Positions 1 to 8,927 of a stretch of 64,000 nt of DNA are shown here, piece by piece (position 1 is the stretch's first letter; each line of letters begins with the position of its first letter). A model generated the notes under the pieces. It made no database searches, had not been told where the DNA came from, and saw only the letters and a list, made by a program, of their open reading frames with translations. Source of the stretch: an uncultured Clostridia bacterium (GTDB taxonomy: Bacteria > Bacillota > Clostridia > TANB77 > CAG-508); the NCBI GenBank assembly GCA_934168305.1, contig CAKPNF010000008.1, positions 1 through 64,000 of the forward strand, read 5' to 3'. The translations under genes and the position numbers were made by a program.

Positions 1-1344
1 ATACATATGATAGGTATTGGTGGAGTAAGCATGAGCGGTATTGCTGCAATACTAACAAATTGGGGATTTAATGTTACAGGTTCAGATTGGGCAAAATCTG
101 AATCTACAGAGAAATTAAATTCTATGGGAATTAAAGTTACAATAGGACACAACTTAGAAGATGTTGCAAAATCTGATGTTGTGGTTTATTCTGCTGCAAT
201 AAAACAAGACGACCCTGAAATGGTAGAAGCTAAAAGGTTAAATATTCCAACAATCGAAAGAGCTGATTTTTTAGGTGAACTTACTAGATGTTTTGAAGAT
301 ACTATTTGTATTTCAGGTACGCATGGAAAAACAACAACAACTTCTATGATTTCACTTTGTTTCTTAGAAGCTTTAAAAGACCCTAGTATACAAGTCGGTG
401 CTTTTTTAAATGCACTAGATGGTAATTACAAAGTTGGTTCTAGTGAACATTTTATTATAGAAGCATGTGAATATGTTGAAAGTTTCTTAAAATTCAGTCC
501 TAAAGCTGAAATTATCTTAAATATAGATAATGACCATCTTGATTATTTCAAGACTTTTGAAAATATAAAAAATGCTTTTGTAAAATATGTTAAATTACTA
601 CCAAATGATGGTTTATTAGTTATTAATGGTGATGATAAAAATTGCTTAGATTTACCTCAATACACTAAATCACAAATAATTACATATGGTGTTAATAATA
701 AAAATACTAATTTCTATGCAGAAAATATAGAATTTGATAATGATGGTTTCCCTGAATTTGATGTATATAAAAACGGTGAATTTTTCATTAAAATTAAATT
801 GTCTGTACCAGGTGCTCATAATGTTTTAAATGCACTTGCATGTATATCTTTGTGTGATTATTATAAAATTGATAAAAATAATTTACAAATTGCTTTAAAA
901 AAATTCACAGGTGCTCATAGAAGATTTGAATTTAAAGGAAAAGTAAATGGTGCTAGTATTTATGATGATTATGGTCATCACCCAACAGAGATAATTGCAA
1001 CATCAAATTCTGTAAATAATAAAAAACATAATAAATCTTGGGTGGTTTTTCAGCCTCATACTTACAGCAGGACTAAAAATCTTTTAGATGATTTCGCAAA
1101 TGCTTTATTAAATTTTGACAATGTTATAGTTTTGGATATTTATGCTGCTAGAGAAACTAATACTTACAATATTTCTTCTAAAGATTTAGTTGATAGAATT
1201 ATTTCTTTGGGAAAAGATGCAAAATATATTCCTAATTTTGATGAATGTGTTTCTTATTTAAAAGCAAATGTTAAAGAAAATGATATTGTTCTTACTTTAG
1301 GTGCTGGTACTGTTACTCAAATTGGTCCTTTGTTATTAAAATAG
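1..1344 (+). CDS. murC: UDP-N-acetylmuramate--L-alanine ligase (MurC), 5' end cut by window
   Basis: This cytoplasmic ATP-dependent ligase adds L-Ala to UDP-MurNAc, the first step of the peptidoglycan stem peptide. The frame is open from base 1 (I-H-M-I-G-I-G-G), so the true start lies upstream of the window. Visible motifs are the nucleotide-sugar loop GIGGVSMSGIA, the Mur-ligase P-loop GTHGKTTT near residue 105, NIDNDHLDYF, GAHNVLNALA, YDDYGHHPTEI and QPHTYSRT. The roughly 447 visible residues are close to full MurC length. It is the only large gene here on the plus strand and ends at a bidirectional terminator facing the next gene. It contains no in-frame CGG codon. Confidence 0.96.
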   Translation: MHMIGIGGVSMSGIAAILTNWGFNVTGSDWAKSESTEKLNSMGIKVTIGHNLEDVAKSDVVVYSAAIKQDDPEMVEAKRLNIPTIERADFLGELTRCFEDTICISGTHGKTTTTSMISLCFLEALKDPSIQVGAFLNALDGNYKVGSSEHFIIEACEYVESFLKFSPKAEIILNIDNDHLDYFKTFENIKNAFVKYVKLLPNDGLLVINGDDKNCLDLPQYTKSQIITYGVNNKNTNFYAENIEFDNDGFPEFDVYKNGEFFIKIKLSVPGAHNVLNALACISLCDYYKIDKNNLQIALKKFTGAHRRFEFKGKVNGASIYDDYGHHPTEIIATSNSVNNKKHNKSWVVFQPHTYSRTKNLLDDFANALLNFDNVIVLDIYAARETNTYNISSKDLVDRIISLGKDAKYIPNFDECVSYLKANVKENDIVLTLGAGTVTQIGPLLLK

Positions 1345-1346
1345 AT

Positions 1347-1377
1347 AAAAGTCAATGATTTTACTCATTGACTTTTT
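1347..1377. terminator. Bidirectional terminator between murC and the coiled-coil gene
   Basis: An 11-12 bp perfect stem (AAAGTCAATGA / TCATTGACTTT) with a short loop is flanked by an A-run on the left and a T-run on the right. It can therefore stop murC rightward and the convergent gene at 1381-1782 leftward. Confidence 0.85.
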
Positions 1378-1380
1378 GTT

Positions 1381-1782
1381 TTATGATATAGCTTTTTCAA
1401 GCTCTTTTAGTCCTTTTTTTATTCTTTTATTTTGTTCTTTCATATTTTTGTCTAATTCCTCAAATCTTTCATTTTGTCTTTTATATATAAAATCAGTTAC
1501 ATCTCTAAACTCTTGAGCAACCTCTTTTACTACTTTATCAAGTCCTTTGTCTATGTAATCTTTCATTTTACCAAGTCCTTCATCTATGTAATCTTTCATT
1601 TCATCGAACCTTTGATCTACTCTATCAAATTTTTTATCCATTTCTTCGAACCTTTGATCTACTCTATCAAATTTTTTATCCATTTCTTCGAACCTTTGAT
1701 CTATCCCCTTAAATTTTTCATCATTACTACTCTTCATCTCTCTTAATTCCAATAAAATTTGATTTAGCATTTTTTCTTCCAT
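1381..1782 (-). CDS. Coiled-coil repeat protein, unknown function
   Basis: A 133-residue, highly charged protein without a signal peptide or membrane helix. Its middle is built of repeats around DQRFEEMDKKFDRV, followed by variants such as KDYIDEGLGKM, so it should form a long parallel coiled coil. The start follows a strong ribosome site (AAGGAGG, about 10 nt before ATG). It sits alone between murC and spoIVB, both facing other ways. Similar short heptad-repeat proteins are common in Clostridia but I know no assigned role. The exact DNA repeats inside it mean copy number could vary between strains. Confidence 0.7.
   Translation of the reverse strand: MEEKMLNQILLELREMKSSNDEKFKGIDQRFEEMDKKFDRVDQRFEEMDKKFDRVDQRFDEMKDYIDEGLGKMKDYIDKGLDKVVKEVAQEFRDVTDFIYKRQNERFEELDKNMKEQNKRIKKGLKELEKAIS
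1605..1688 (-). repeat. Two perfect 42-nt tandem repeats inside the coiled-coil gene
   Basis: Bases 1605-1646 and 1647-1688 are identical, and a diverging third unit begins at 1689. Each unit encodes 14 residues (two heptads), so gain or loss of a unit keeps the reading frame and the coiled-coil register. Confidence 0.85.
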
Positions 1783-1950
1783 ATTATTTTTCCTCCTTAT
1801 ATAAATAAATTTTCAAACTATAAATTTTCATCTTCTGTTTACTAATAATTAATTCAAAATAATACACCCTATAATAAAAATGCAAATCAATTTAAACTAT
1901 CAGTTCAAATTTTACGTTTGCAAAGCAATTATATATTAAAAAAAATAAAA

Positions 1951-1998
1951 AAGCAATACTTTATGACAAAAAATAAATTTTATCATAAAACATTACTT
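1951..1998 (-). terminator. Probable terminator of spoIVB
   Basis: A 16-bp imperfect stem (arms 1951-1966 and 1983-1998, with G-U pairs) lies just after the spoIVB stop and is followed on the minus strand by a run of T. Confidence 0.6.
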
Positions 1999-2022
1999 AT
2001 TGATGCCAGTTTACTATTAAGT

Positions 2023-3264
2023 TTACTGAACAGACTTCATTTGTTTTAACATAATATCTCCAAATACTCCATACCCTTCTTGCGGATTATTAACTAACAC
2101 ATGTGTTACCGCCCCAATAAATTTTCCGTTTTGAATTATTGGAGAACCACTCATACCCTGTATTATTCCACCTGTTTTCTCTAACAATCTATCATCTGTA
2201 ATTTTTATTAACATACTTTTATTATCATAATTATTTTCTTTAAATATTTTCTCAATTTCTATTTCATATTCTTCTATTTTTCTATTTTCCAAGCTACACA
2301 TAATCTTTGCTTTACCAACTTTTATTTCATCTCTTAATGCAAGTTCAATTTCTTTTGATGTATCTATATTCAAATTTGATAAATTTTCTACTCTACCATA
2401 TATCCCAAATTTAGTATTTTTATATATTGTCCCTATATTTTTCTGATTATCAACTGTCCCTTGTATTCGTCCCGGACTTCCACTTTGTCCTTTAACTACA
2501 TTTAATATTTTTGTTGTAACAAATTCTCCTGATTCAATGTTGATAAGTTGCTCTGTGTCTATATCCGTTATTCCATGTCCTAATGCTCCAAAACTCTGAG
2601 TAGCAGGTTCGTAAAATGTTACTGTTCCAACACCTGCAGCACTATCTCTTACCCATAATCCTAACTTATATTCTGTGTTGCTAGTTTGGATTGGCTTTAT
2701 TGAACATTCTAATGTTTTTTCGTTATGAACATATTGAATTTCAAGTTCGTTGCCTTTACATTCATTTACTTTTTCTATTAATTCTTCTGTTGTTTCTATT
2801 TTATTATTATTGATTGATATTATTGTATCTCCTTCTTCTATTCCTGAATTTTCATATGGTTTGTACTTTTTATTGTCCATCCCTTGTATTTCAGACATTC
2901 CTACTACTAATACTCCACTTGTATATAATTTAATTCCAGCTATACTTCCCACAGGTATAACTGTTGTTTTTGGCAATACATCTATATTTATATTTTTTAA
3001 AAATATATTCTCAAAAAGGCTTAATTTGACTGTCTTTTTACCAGCATTATTTATTACATTTGTTTGATTTCTTGATAATGTTTCTATTACTTTATTTTTT
3101 TCTGTTAAATCTGCTTTTAATCCTAACATTGTTTTTAAATTTACAGACTCCCCTTCAAAAATAACTATATTATCTGGTATTGATTGAAAATAAGATATAT
3201 ATGTGTAAATTATTAATAATATAAATATAATAAATACTTTCCATATTATTTTTGTATTTTTCAA
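2023..3264 (-). CDS. spoIVB: SpoIVB peptidase (sporulation intercompartmental signalling protease)
   Basis: SpoIVB is a serine peptidase of family S55, secreted from the forespore to trigger SpoIVFB-dependent activation of pro-sigma-K in the mother cell. The 413-residue protein has an N-terminal signal anchor (about residues 9-26), a PDZ domain around residues 100-190 (EEGDTIISINN) and the C-terminal S55 domain. The expected catalytic His lies in GHGITD and the Ser in IQGMSGSPI near the end. The start appears to be TTG at 3262-3264, eight bases after AAGGAG; no better start is present. It is a single gene with its own terminator and indicates a spore former. No in-frame CGG is present. Confidence 0.93.
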   Translation of the reverse strand: MKNTKIIWKVFIIFILLIIYTYISYFQSIPDNIVIFEGESVNLKTMLGLKADLTEKNKVIETLSRNQTNVINNAGKKTVKLSLFENIFLKNINIDVLPKTTVIPVGSIAGIKLYTSGVLVVGMSEIQGMDNKKYKPYENSGIEEGDTIISINNNKIETTEELIEKVNECKGNELEIQYVHNEKTLECSIKPIQTSNTEYKLGLWVRDSAAGVGTVTFYEPATQSFGALGHGITDIDTEQLINIESGEFVTTKILNVVKGQSGSPGRIQGTVDNQKNIGTIYKNTKFGIYGRVENLSNLNIDTSKEIELALRDEIKVGKAKIMCSLENRKIEEYEIEIEKIFKENNYDNKSMLIKITDDRLLEKTGGIIQGMSGSPIIQNGKFIGAVTHVLVNNPQEGYGVFGDIMLKQMKSVQ

Positions 3265-3328
3265 CTTTTTTCTCCTTACAATAGTTTATTGTTATTATTC
3301 ACTTTTTAATTTTTTTTATACAAAAGAA

Positions 3329-3352
3329 AAAGCAAAGCATTTTGCTTTGCTT
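3329..3352 (-). terminator. Terminator at the end of the pilus operon
   Basis: A stem of about 11 bp (AAGCAAAGCA / TGCTTTGCTT) is followed on the minus strand by T-rich sequence, directly after the last pilus-locus gene. Confidence 0.8.
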
Positions 3353-3369
3353 AATTTCAATTAATTTTA

Positions 3370-4948
3370 TTATGAATTTATTTTTGGTCTGTATAGACCA
3401 TATCTTTCTCTTGCAAGTGCAGTATAATATATTTTAAGTAAATTAGAATCTTTTATATCTGAAAATTTTATTACATTATTCTGAGTAACAATTGAGTCAT
3501 ATGATAAAGTCCCTGTTACTGGTAAATAGTATGTTGTCTCTCCATTATCTCTTGGTTCTAAATTAACATTAAAAATTCCTACAGCATTTTGTGCATCTAA
3601 TCCATTTTCTGTTATTCTATGAATAGTATCTCCTTTTTTTATATATATAGAATCTTCCATAACTACATCTTCATTCTTTGTATTTGTGATTATTGAATAC
3701 CCATTATAGATTTTCCCTCCTATATTAGCTCCTTGAAAAAAGCTTATAATAGATATATTATCCATAATCTTGTCCCAATCTGAGTCTTTTAATTTTGGCA
3801 TTTGAAAGTTTGTTTCAACTCCTGAATAATTATTAAAATTTGATATTGCAACAGATAAATTTGTTTCTATTGAATTTTTTATTACATCTATTCTATGTGT
3901 ATTAAAATTAGAATCTTCTGCTTCAACATCTCCATCAAAAATCTTTCCAGCATTATAATATGGACTCTCATCAAGAGAATATGTTTTTCCCGTTTTAAAA
4001 TCAACAATATCATCTGTATTTAAATTTGATAAATTATCATTATCCTTAATGAATTTCATTAATTCATATGATTCTTTATAATAATTAATTGCATTTCTGT
4101 TTTCTCTTATTTCTGAAACAGCTACATCTTTTTGTATTATTTTTTTTCCATTTAATACTGTAAATACTATTTGCCCGTCTGTATAATATTTTGTTCCATT
4201 TTTCTTAATATATTCTAGTTCTTTTATCTCTCCATTTCCGATTTTCATTTACATATACATTTTCTTTTAATGGTGACTCTACATTAATTGTTACTCCATT
4301 ATATGAAACAACATCACCTTGTACTTTTAAAGTATCATTTAATACATAACCATATTTATTTACAGGTTTGTCGCTAACCATTCCTTGTATCTGAATATAA
4401 TTATCTAAAGAATATGTTATAACGATATCGAAATTAGTACCTTTATATCTGCAACTATAATAAACATATGGTTTCAATCCATATATGCTTTTATTTTTTT
4501 CATATGTTTCTGTATATTCTTTACCTTCTTGCTCATAAGTTTCTTTTTGTTTTTTTACAATATTTTCTGTTTCATCATCCCATGTATTGGTAAATGGTGC
4601 ATATATATAATATCCATCATACATTGTATATACTAAAGCCGGTACATAGTTTTGCAATGTTTCTTTTGTATAACCAAGTGAACTAAAATTAGTAGACATT
4701 GAATTAAAAAATGTATTTACAGACGCTTCAATATCTCTCATTTTTGAATTTACTAAACCAGAAGTATCATTTTTAAAACTATTTACTTGATATGCTTTTA
4801 AAGCATCATGTGTTGCATCATTTAATTTTGAGTCATATGTTGCTTGTAGACTTATTGTTTCTACTCTATTTTTAGTATATGTTGCTAATACTAATGATAT
4901 TGGTAATATTAATATAATAAATATTACAGCTAAATTTTGTATCTTCAT
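3370..4948 (-). CDS. Pilus-locus surface protein, read across a CGG +1 frameshift
   Basis: Two overlapping ORFs join into one 525-residue protein if the ribosome skips one base at the in-frame CGG at 4238-4240 (codon 237). The first ORF starts at ATG 4948 with a signal anchor (ILILPISLVLATY) and a large outer domain. It would end 11 codons after the CGG. The second ORF has no ribosome site before its first ATG (4248), which argues against separate translation. Shifted, the junction reads VNENGNGEIKELEY and runs on to 3370. It is the last gene of the Tad-like operon, preceded by a hairpin at 5039-5064, and is probably a membrane-anchored minor pilin or adhesin. I do not recognise the outer domain. 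Confidence 0.72.
4237..4240 (-). other. CGG +1 frameshift site 1 (AAT C GGA)
   Basis: The zero frame reads AAT CGG AAA TGG and stops 11 codons later. Skipping the C gives AAT GGA AAT GGA GAG and opens 289 more codons. Confidence 0.75.
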
Positions 4949-5038
4949 ATTATTTTTCCTTTCAATTCACTTTTTTTCTCATTATCAAATAAAATTATAT
5001 TTGATAAATCATTTTTATTTAATAACTATTTTTTAAAA

Positions 5039-5064
5039 TAGCTTGTAATAAGAATTACAAGCTA
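5039..5064 (-). terminator. Hairpin between the last two pilus-locus genes
   Basis: A perfect 11-bp stem (arms 5039-5049 and 5054-5064, 4-nt loop) follows the gene at 5085-5609. Downstream on the minus strand is A/T-rich sequence with only short T-runs, so it may be an attenuator or mRNA-stabilising hairpin rather than a full terminator. Confidence 0.55.
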
Positions 5065-5084
5065 AAATATTATATATTAAGTTT

Positions 5085-5609
5085 TTATTTTCCAGTTGCA
5101 GTTACTAAACCTCCATGTGATGATGCTATTATGTATGTATCTCTTCCTACTACTGTATAAAAGAAGTTCTTTAATTGTTGAGCAATAGTCTGGTTTGTAT
5201 TTTTTGCACTAACAGTAATTATATCTCCTTCTTTTAGACAATATTCATTTCCTTCGTTTAATACATTTTCTATTTGTGAATTATACACTGAATAATACAC
5301 ATTATCAGTTGTTTCCATCGTTCCATTCGCTTCTATTGTTTTTCTTTTTGGATTTTCATCTAAAACTTTAACTTCTAATTCTATGTTATAAGTATTTCCT
5401 GTTGACCCTATATTTTCTATATATTTACTATATTTGTCAGGTGTAATTTTACCTGTTTCTCTTATATCATCAACAAATTCTGTCGTTGCTATCTCAACTG
5501 TTAGTTGAGATACATCATCTGTTCTGTCTGACATAGTTATAAGTGGGAATATAAACATCAAAATTGCTGCTATTACTATTCCAATAATTGATGTAAGTAT
5601 ATCATCCAT
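5085..5609 (-). CDS. Pilin-like protein with N-terminal membrane helix (paralogue of 5622-6131)
   Basis: This 174-residue protein starts with a hydrophobic helix (SIIGIVIAAILMFIFPLITM) right after five residues, like a type IV pilin or minor pilin but without an obvious G/xxxxE prepilin cleavage site. The segment after the helix (TEFVDDIRETGKITPDKYSKY) closely matches the neighbour at 5622-6131, as does the C-terminal pattern QQLKNFFYTVVGRD. The two are tandem duplicates 12 nt apart. A strong AAGGAGG precedes ATG. The context is a Tad-like export operon, so it is probably an exported filament or pseudopilus subunit. The family is not one I can name. Confidence 0.65.
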   Translation of the reverse strand: MDDILTSIIGIVIAAILMFIFPLITMSDRTDDVSQLTVEIATTEFVDDIRETGKITPDKYSKYIENIGSTGNTYNIELEVKVLDENPKRKTIEANGTMETTDNVYYSVYNSQIENVLNEGNEYCLKEGDIITVSAKNTNQTIAQQLKNFFYTVVGRDTYIIASSHGGLVTATGK

Positions 5610-5621
5610 TATTATTCCTCC

Positions 5622-6131
5622 TTATTGTACCATCCCCGCTTTAGAGGCAACAACTGTAGCAGTATCATTTCCTACAATTTTATATGCAAATGATTTTAAT
5701 TGTTGTGCTAATGTTAGATCAGTATTTTTCACTGTTACTAAGACCATATCACCTGTTTTTAATTTTTTAACTCCACTTTTTTCTAATTCTTCTTCGATTT
5801 GTGAAGTATATTCTGAATAATATACATTTTCACCTATTTTATCTTGTGAAACTTGTGATGATGTCTTTATGTAATCTTTGTCTGCAATTTTTGTTTGCAT
5901 TTCAACATCAAATATATATCCTGTTGCTGATAAATTTTCTAAAAATTTATTATAATTTTCTTTAGTGATTTTTCCTGTAGTTCTAATTTCTTCTACAAAG
6001 TCTGTTACAATAGATTCAACTTCTGCCTGTGAAGTTGTATCCACTCTGTCAGCCATAGTCATTAATGGTACAACAAATATTAAACCAGCTACTAAAATTA
6101 TCGCTACTACTGTAATTAATGTATCGCTCAT
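5622..6131 (-). CDS. Pilin-like protein with N-terminal membrane helix (paralogue of 5085-5609)
   Basis: This 169-residue protein has the same plan as its downstream neighbour: a short start, one membrane helix (VVAIILVAGLIFVVPLMTM), then FVEEIRTTGKITKENYNKF and a C-terminal AQQLKSFAYKIVGNDTATV. It reads as a tandem duplication within the pilus locus. The start follows a GGAGG site. It probably passes through the same CpaF/TadC machinery, but no cleavage site or adhesive motif can be seen. Confidence 0.65.
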   Translation of the reverse strand: MSDTLITVVAIILVAGLIFVVPLMTMADRVDTTSQAEVESIVTDFVEEIRTTGKITKENYNKFLENLSATGYIFDVEMQTKIADKDYIKTSSQVSQDKIGENVYYSEYTSQIEEELEKSGVKKLKTGDMVLVTVKNTDLTLAQQLKSFAYKIVGNDTATVVASKAGMVQ

Positions 6132-6199
6132 TTATTTATCCTCCTATTACTAATTTCTCATATATTATAACATTATTAGATTCTTTTTTCAAGTTTATA

Positions 6200-6790
6200 T
6201 TATTTTACTTCATAGGTTATAATTCTTTTTTTCGTTTTATTTAATTCAGGAACGTTTGGATTATCGTTTTGATAATATACTCCTAAATACTCTATAATAT
6301 CAGTTTTATTTATTAATTGTTTATATATAGGTTCACAATTACCATCTATACTTATACTAAATTGAGTTTCAAAATCTTCTTTTGATTTGTTATATTTTCC
6401 ATATAAAACTCCCTGCAAAAATTCAGCCTTTTTTTCATCATTTGCTAACGCAAGATTATTACTATCAATATTTTCAAGATCAAGTGAATATTTATCCGTT
6501 CCATTTACTTTATATATTGGTTTATTTAATCCCACAAAAACAATCTTATAGTTCTCTAAATATGCCCTATATATTGATGGTATTATTGTTTCCAATCCTA
6601 CATTTCTTGATTGTCCATTTCCTTCATAATAATAGTTACCATCTATATATGATGTTTCTCTATCTCTATAGTCTATTATAGTATCAGCACTTTCCCTTAC
6701 TTGTCCAAAAGCAAAAATAATAATGGAAATTGCTAATACAAATAGTAGTACGGCTCCTGCCATCTTTAACGCATCTGCTGCATTTTCCAT
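6200..6790 (-). CDS. MENA-type pilin-like protein
   Basis: This 196-residue protein begins MENAADALKMAGAVLLFVLA, the N-terminal signature shared by four proteins of this operon: MENA, a small polar stretch, an AG pair and a hydrophobic helix to about residue 30. The outer domain is unlike its paralogues except near the C-terminus. The shared N-terminus looks like a sorting or assembly signal for one secretion machine, as in class III prepilins. There is no Glu at position 5 after a Gly, so processing by a standard prepilin peptidase is uncertain. AGGAGG precedes the start. Confidence 0.62.
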   Translation of the reverse strand: MENAADALKMAGAVLLFVLAISIIIFAFGQVRESADTIIDYRDRETSYIDGNYYYEGNGQSRNVGLETIIPSIYRAYLENYKIVFVGLNKPIYKVNGTDKYSLDLENIDSNNLALANDEKKAEFLQGVLYGKYNKSKEDFETQFSISIDGNCEPIYKQLINKTDIIEYLGVYYQNDNPNVPELNKTKKRIITYEVK

Positions 6791-6809
6791 TATTATTCCT
6801 CCTTAATGA

Positions 6810-7232
6810 TTATTGTTTTTCTATTTTTATCTTATTAATATATCCACTGCCACTATCATAAGTAACTGTTACTTTATATCTTGCAGAAGATGCTATAGAA
6901 GTTGTTTGGTATGTATATGCCGTATTTTTTCCATCACTTCCAGTTGCCGCATTACCAGCTCCTTCTAACTGTATATTTCTATCATTTCCTTCTTGTACAT
7001 CTGAAATATTACTTGAATTTACTTCTTGAATTAATGATTTTATTTCAGAACCTTTTCTTATTCCTTCATATTTTGTAAATTGACTGTTAAAAGCGTTTAT
7101 CTCAGCTTTTGACATTCCACTATTTTTTGTAACATCCTGTGCTTGGGTAAATACCATTATCCCCAATGATATTAATAATATTGCTAATAATATAGCTCCT
7201 GCTATAATTAATGCTTTTGATGCATTCTCCAT
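6810..7232 (-). CDS. MENA-type pilin-like protein
   Basis: The 140-residue protein starts MENASKALIIAGAILLAILL with one membrane helix, then a polar region (AEINAFNSQFTKYEG) also found as FNSKFTSYEE in the paralogue at 7814-8263. It ends in a short beta-like segment (VTYDSGSGYINKIKIEKQ) resembling the C-termini of the other members. It is the most compact family member and a candidate major subunit, although nothing in the sequence proves that. AGGAGG lies before the start. Confidence 0.62.
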   Translation of the reverse strand: MENASKALIIAGAILLAILLISLGIMVFTQAQDVTKNSGMSKAEINAFNSQFTKYEGIRKGSEIKSLIQEVNSSNISDVQEGNDRNIQLEGAGNAATGSDGKNTAYTYQTTSIASSARYKVTVTYDSGSGYINKIKIEKQ

Positions 7233-7303
7233 CTCTTTTTCCTCCTTAGTTTTTTATTTTATATATTCACATACTAACCTATGCTAGTAAGATTAATAAC
7301 TTT

Positions 7304-7738
7304 TTATTCTGATATTTGTTCAAATAACAAATACTTAACCTTATTTGTAGATTTATGATATTTTATATCCACACACTTAAATTTTATATTACCAAAATTA
7401 TTTATAAAATTTTGAATTCCTTTACTATAGATTTTTTCCATTTGATATATAGTATCATTATCAGTTATTTTTATTTCAATACTGATTGAATTTTTGTCAT
7501 TATTTAAATAAATCCCTTTATTATTTGTTTCAACATCATTTTTTTCATTATTATTTACTGCCCTGTTTATTATAGTAGCCAAATCAGTACCATATACTTC
7601 TTCATTTAAATACTTTTCAAATTCTAAATTTGCTTTTTTTGCCATATTATACTCAGCTTTATAATTTAAATATAAGTAAAAGACAGTACATATAACAATT
7701 ACTATAATTACAAAAAATATCATTATTTTTTTCATCAT
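7304..7738 (-). CDS. Small membrane-anchored protein of the pilus locus
   Basis: This 144-residue protein has an N-terminal helix (IMIFFVIIVIVICTVFYLYL) but not the MENA start. Its C-terminal part (SGKGIQ-like region, then KYHKSTNKVKYLLFEQISE) follows the same closing pattern as the MENA proteins, a short KVK plus hydrophobic strand. It lies between two MENA genes and is probably a divergent minor subunit. AAAGGA precedes ATG closely. Function unknown. Confidence 0.5.
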   Translation of the reverse strand: MMKKIMIFFVIIVIVICTVFYLYLNYKAEYNMAKKANLEFEKYLNEEVYGTDLATIINRAVNNNEKNDVETNNKGIYLNNDKNSISIEIKITDNDTIYQMEKIYSKGIQNFINNFGNIKFKCVDIKYHKSTNKVKYLLFEQISE

Positions 7739-7813
7739 TTTTCCTTTATATTATAACATTGCATTCTTCTTTTTTCAACATTTTTTTAAATTTATTATAC
7801 TTTTAATTTGATA

Positions 7814-8263
7814 TTAATTTACCTCTTTAAAAACAATTGATTTTACTTTTCCTCTTTCATTGTACTCTATACCACTACACATGAATTTTTTTAATATTCC
7901 ATTTGTAGAAGGATATTTGTTTATTAGTTCTTGGTTTTTTAAATTAGTACAATTTTTATTATCAATTTTAACATTTATCTGTTCATCTTCTACATCTTTA
8001 TAATATTCATTATTTTCTTTTGCATAACTAGCAAGAGTGATTATGTCATATATTGTAATTTTCCAATTTCCATCTTTGTCTTTATATTCTTCATATGATG
8101 TGAATTTTGAATTAAATTCTGTTATTTGTTTTTGTGAGTTTTGAGCATTAATTTGAGCAGATGTAGTACCAAAATCCGTAAACAAGTATACCGCTAATGA
8201 TATAATTAAAATACCTATTAACACTCCACCTGCCATAATTAAAGCTTTTGATGCGTTTTCCAT
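7814..8263 (-). CDS. MENA-type pilin-like protein
   Basis: The 149-residue protein starts MENASKALIMAGGVLIGILI with one membrane helix. It has the conserved QITEFNSKFTSYEEY segment after the helix and closes with ERGKVKSIVFKEVN. The start follows AGAGGTG and is only 3 nt from the stop of the upstream paralogue, so the two are translationally linked. Confidence 0.62.
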   Translation of the reverse strand: MENASKALIMAGGVLIGILIISLAVYLFTDFGTTSAQINAQNSQKQITEFNSKFTSYEEYKDKDGNWKITIYDIITLASYAKENNEYYKDVEDEQINVKIDNKNCTNLKNQELINKYPSTNGILKKFMCSGIEYNERGKVKSIVFKEVN

Positions 8264-8266
8264 AAA

Positions 8267-8902
8267 TCACCTCTTAACAAATTTAAATGATAATTCTTTA
8301 ACTTGACCATCATCGTGATATTTAGGTTCTTCTTTACTTTTAAAAGTTGATGCTTTAAATTCAGAATATTCCCTATAATCTTCTATGTCTTTTACTGCAA
8401 GCTTCCCATCATATTTTTTTCCTAAAATATCGCCAATTGTCTTATTTCCATTTACAATACTATCATAATTAGATGATAATTCATCCATTTTAGAAAGAGT
8501 ATATGTATTTTCTAAACTAGAGAATTTTTTTATTGTTTTCATAAAGTCATTATCATAATTTTTTATTTCATAACTATTAGAACCAAATAATTTACTAAAA
8601 TCATTTACATCTATATTTAATGTAATTTTTTTACTATAATCTATAGAATTTAATATTCCATTTTTACTATTAAAATTAATAACTTTATTTGCTAAACTTA
8701 TAATATCAACACCTTTTATATTTCCTTCTGTATATCTAACAAAATCTATATTAAACTCAGCAATTTCAGAAGTTTTTTTAATACCTTGATTTCCCTTTTC
8801 ATAATCACCAATTTGATTGAACATAAGTACAAGTGCCCCTATAACAAGTAAAGCAATTAACATTCCACCTGCCATTAATAATGCTTTTGATGCATTCTCC
8901 AT
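8267..8902 (-). CDS. MENA-type pilin-like protein
   Basis: This 211-residue member is the longest. It starts MENASKALLMAGGMLIALLV with one helix, then IAEFNIDFVRYTEG, the counterpart of FNSKFTSYEE in the paralogues. The larger outer domain ends GQVKELSFKFVKR. It is the first pilin-like gene after the ATPase and TadB/C-like genes, 25 nt downstream of the latter. Confidence 0.62.
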   Translation of the reverse strand: MENASKALLMAGGMLIALLVIGALVLMFNQIGDYEKGNQGIKKTSEIAEFNIDFVRYTEGNIKGVDIISLANKVINFNSKNGILNSIDYSKKITLNIDVNDFSKLFGSNSYEIKNYDNDFMKTIKKFSSLENTYTLSKMDELSSNYDSIVNGNKTIGDILGKKYDGKLAVKDIEDYREYSEFKASTFKSKEEPKYHDDGQVKELSFKFVKR

Positions 8903-8927
8903 AATATTTTATCCTTTCGTTAATATT

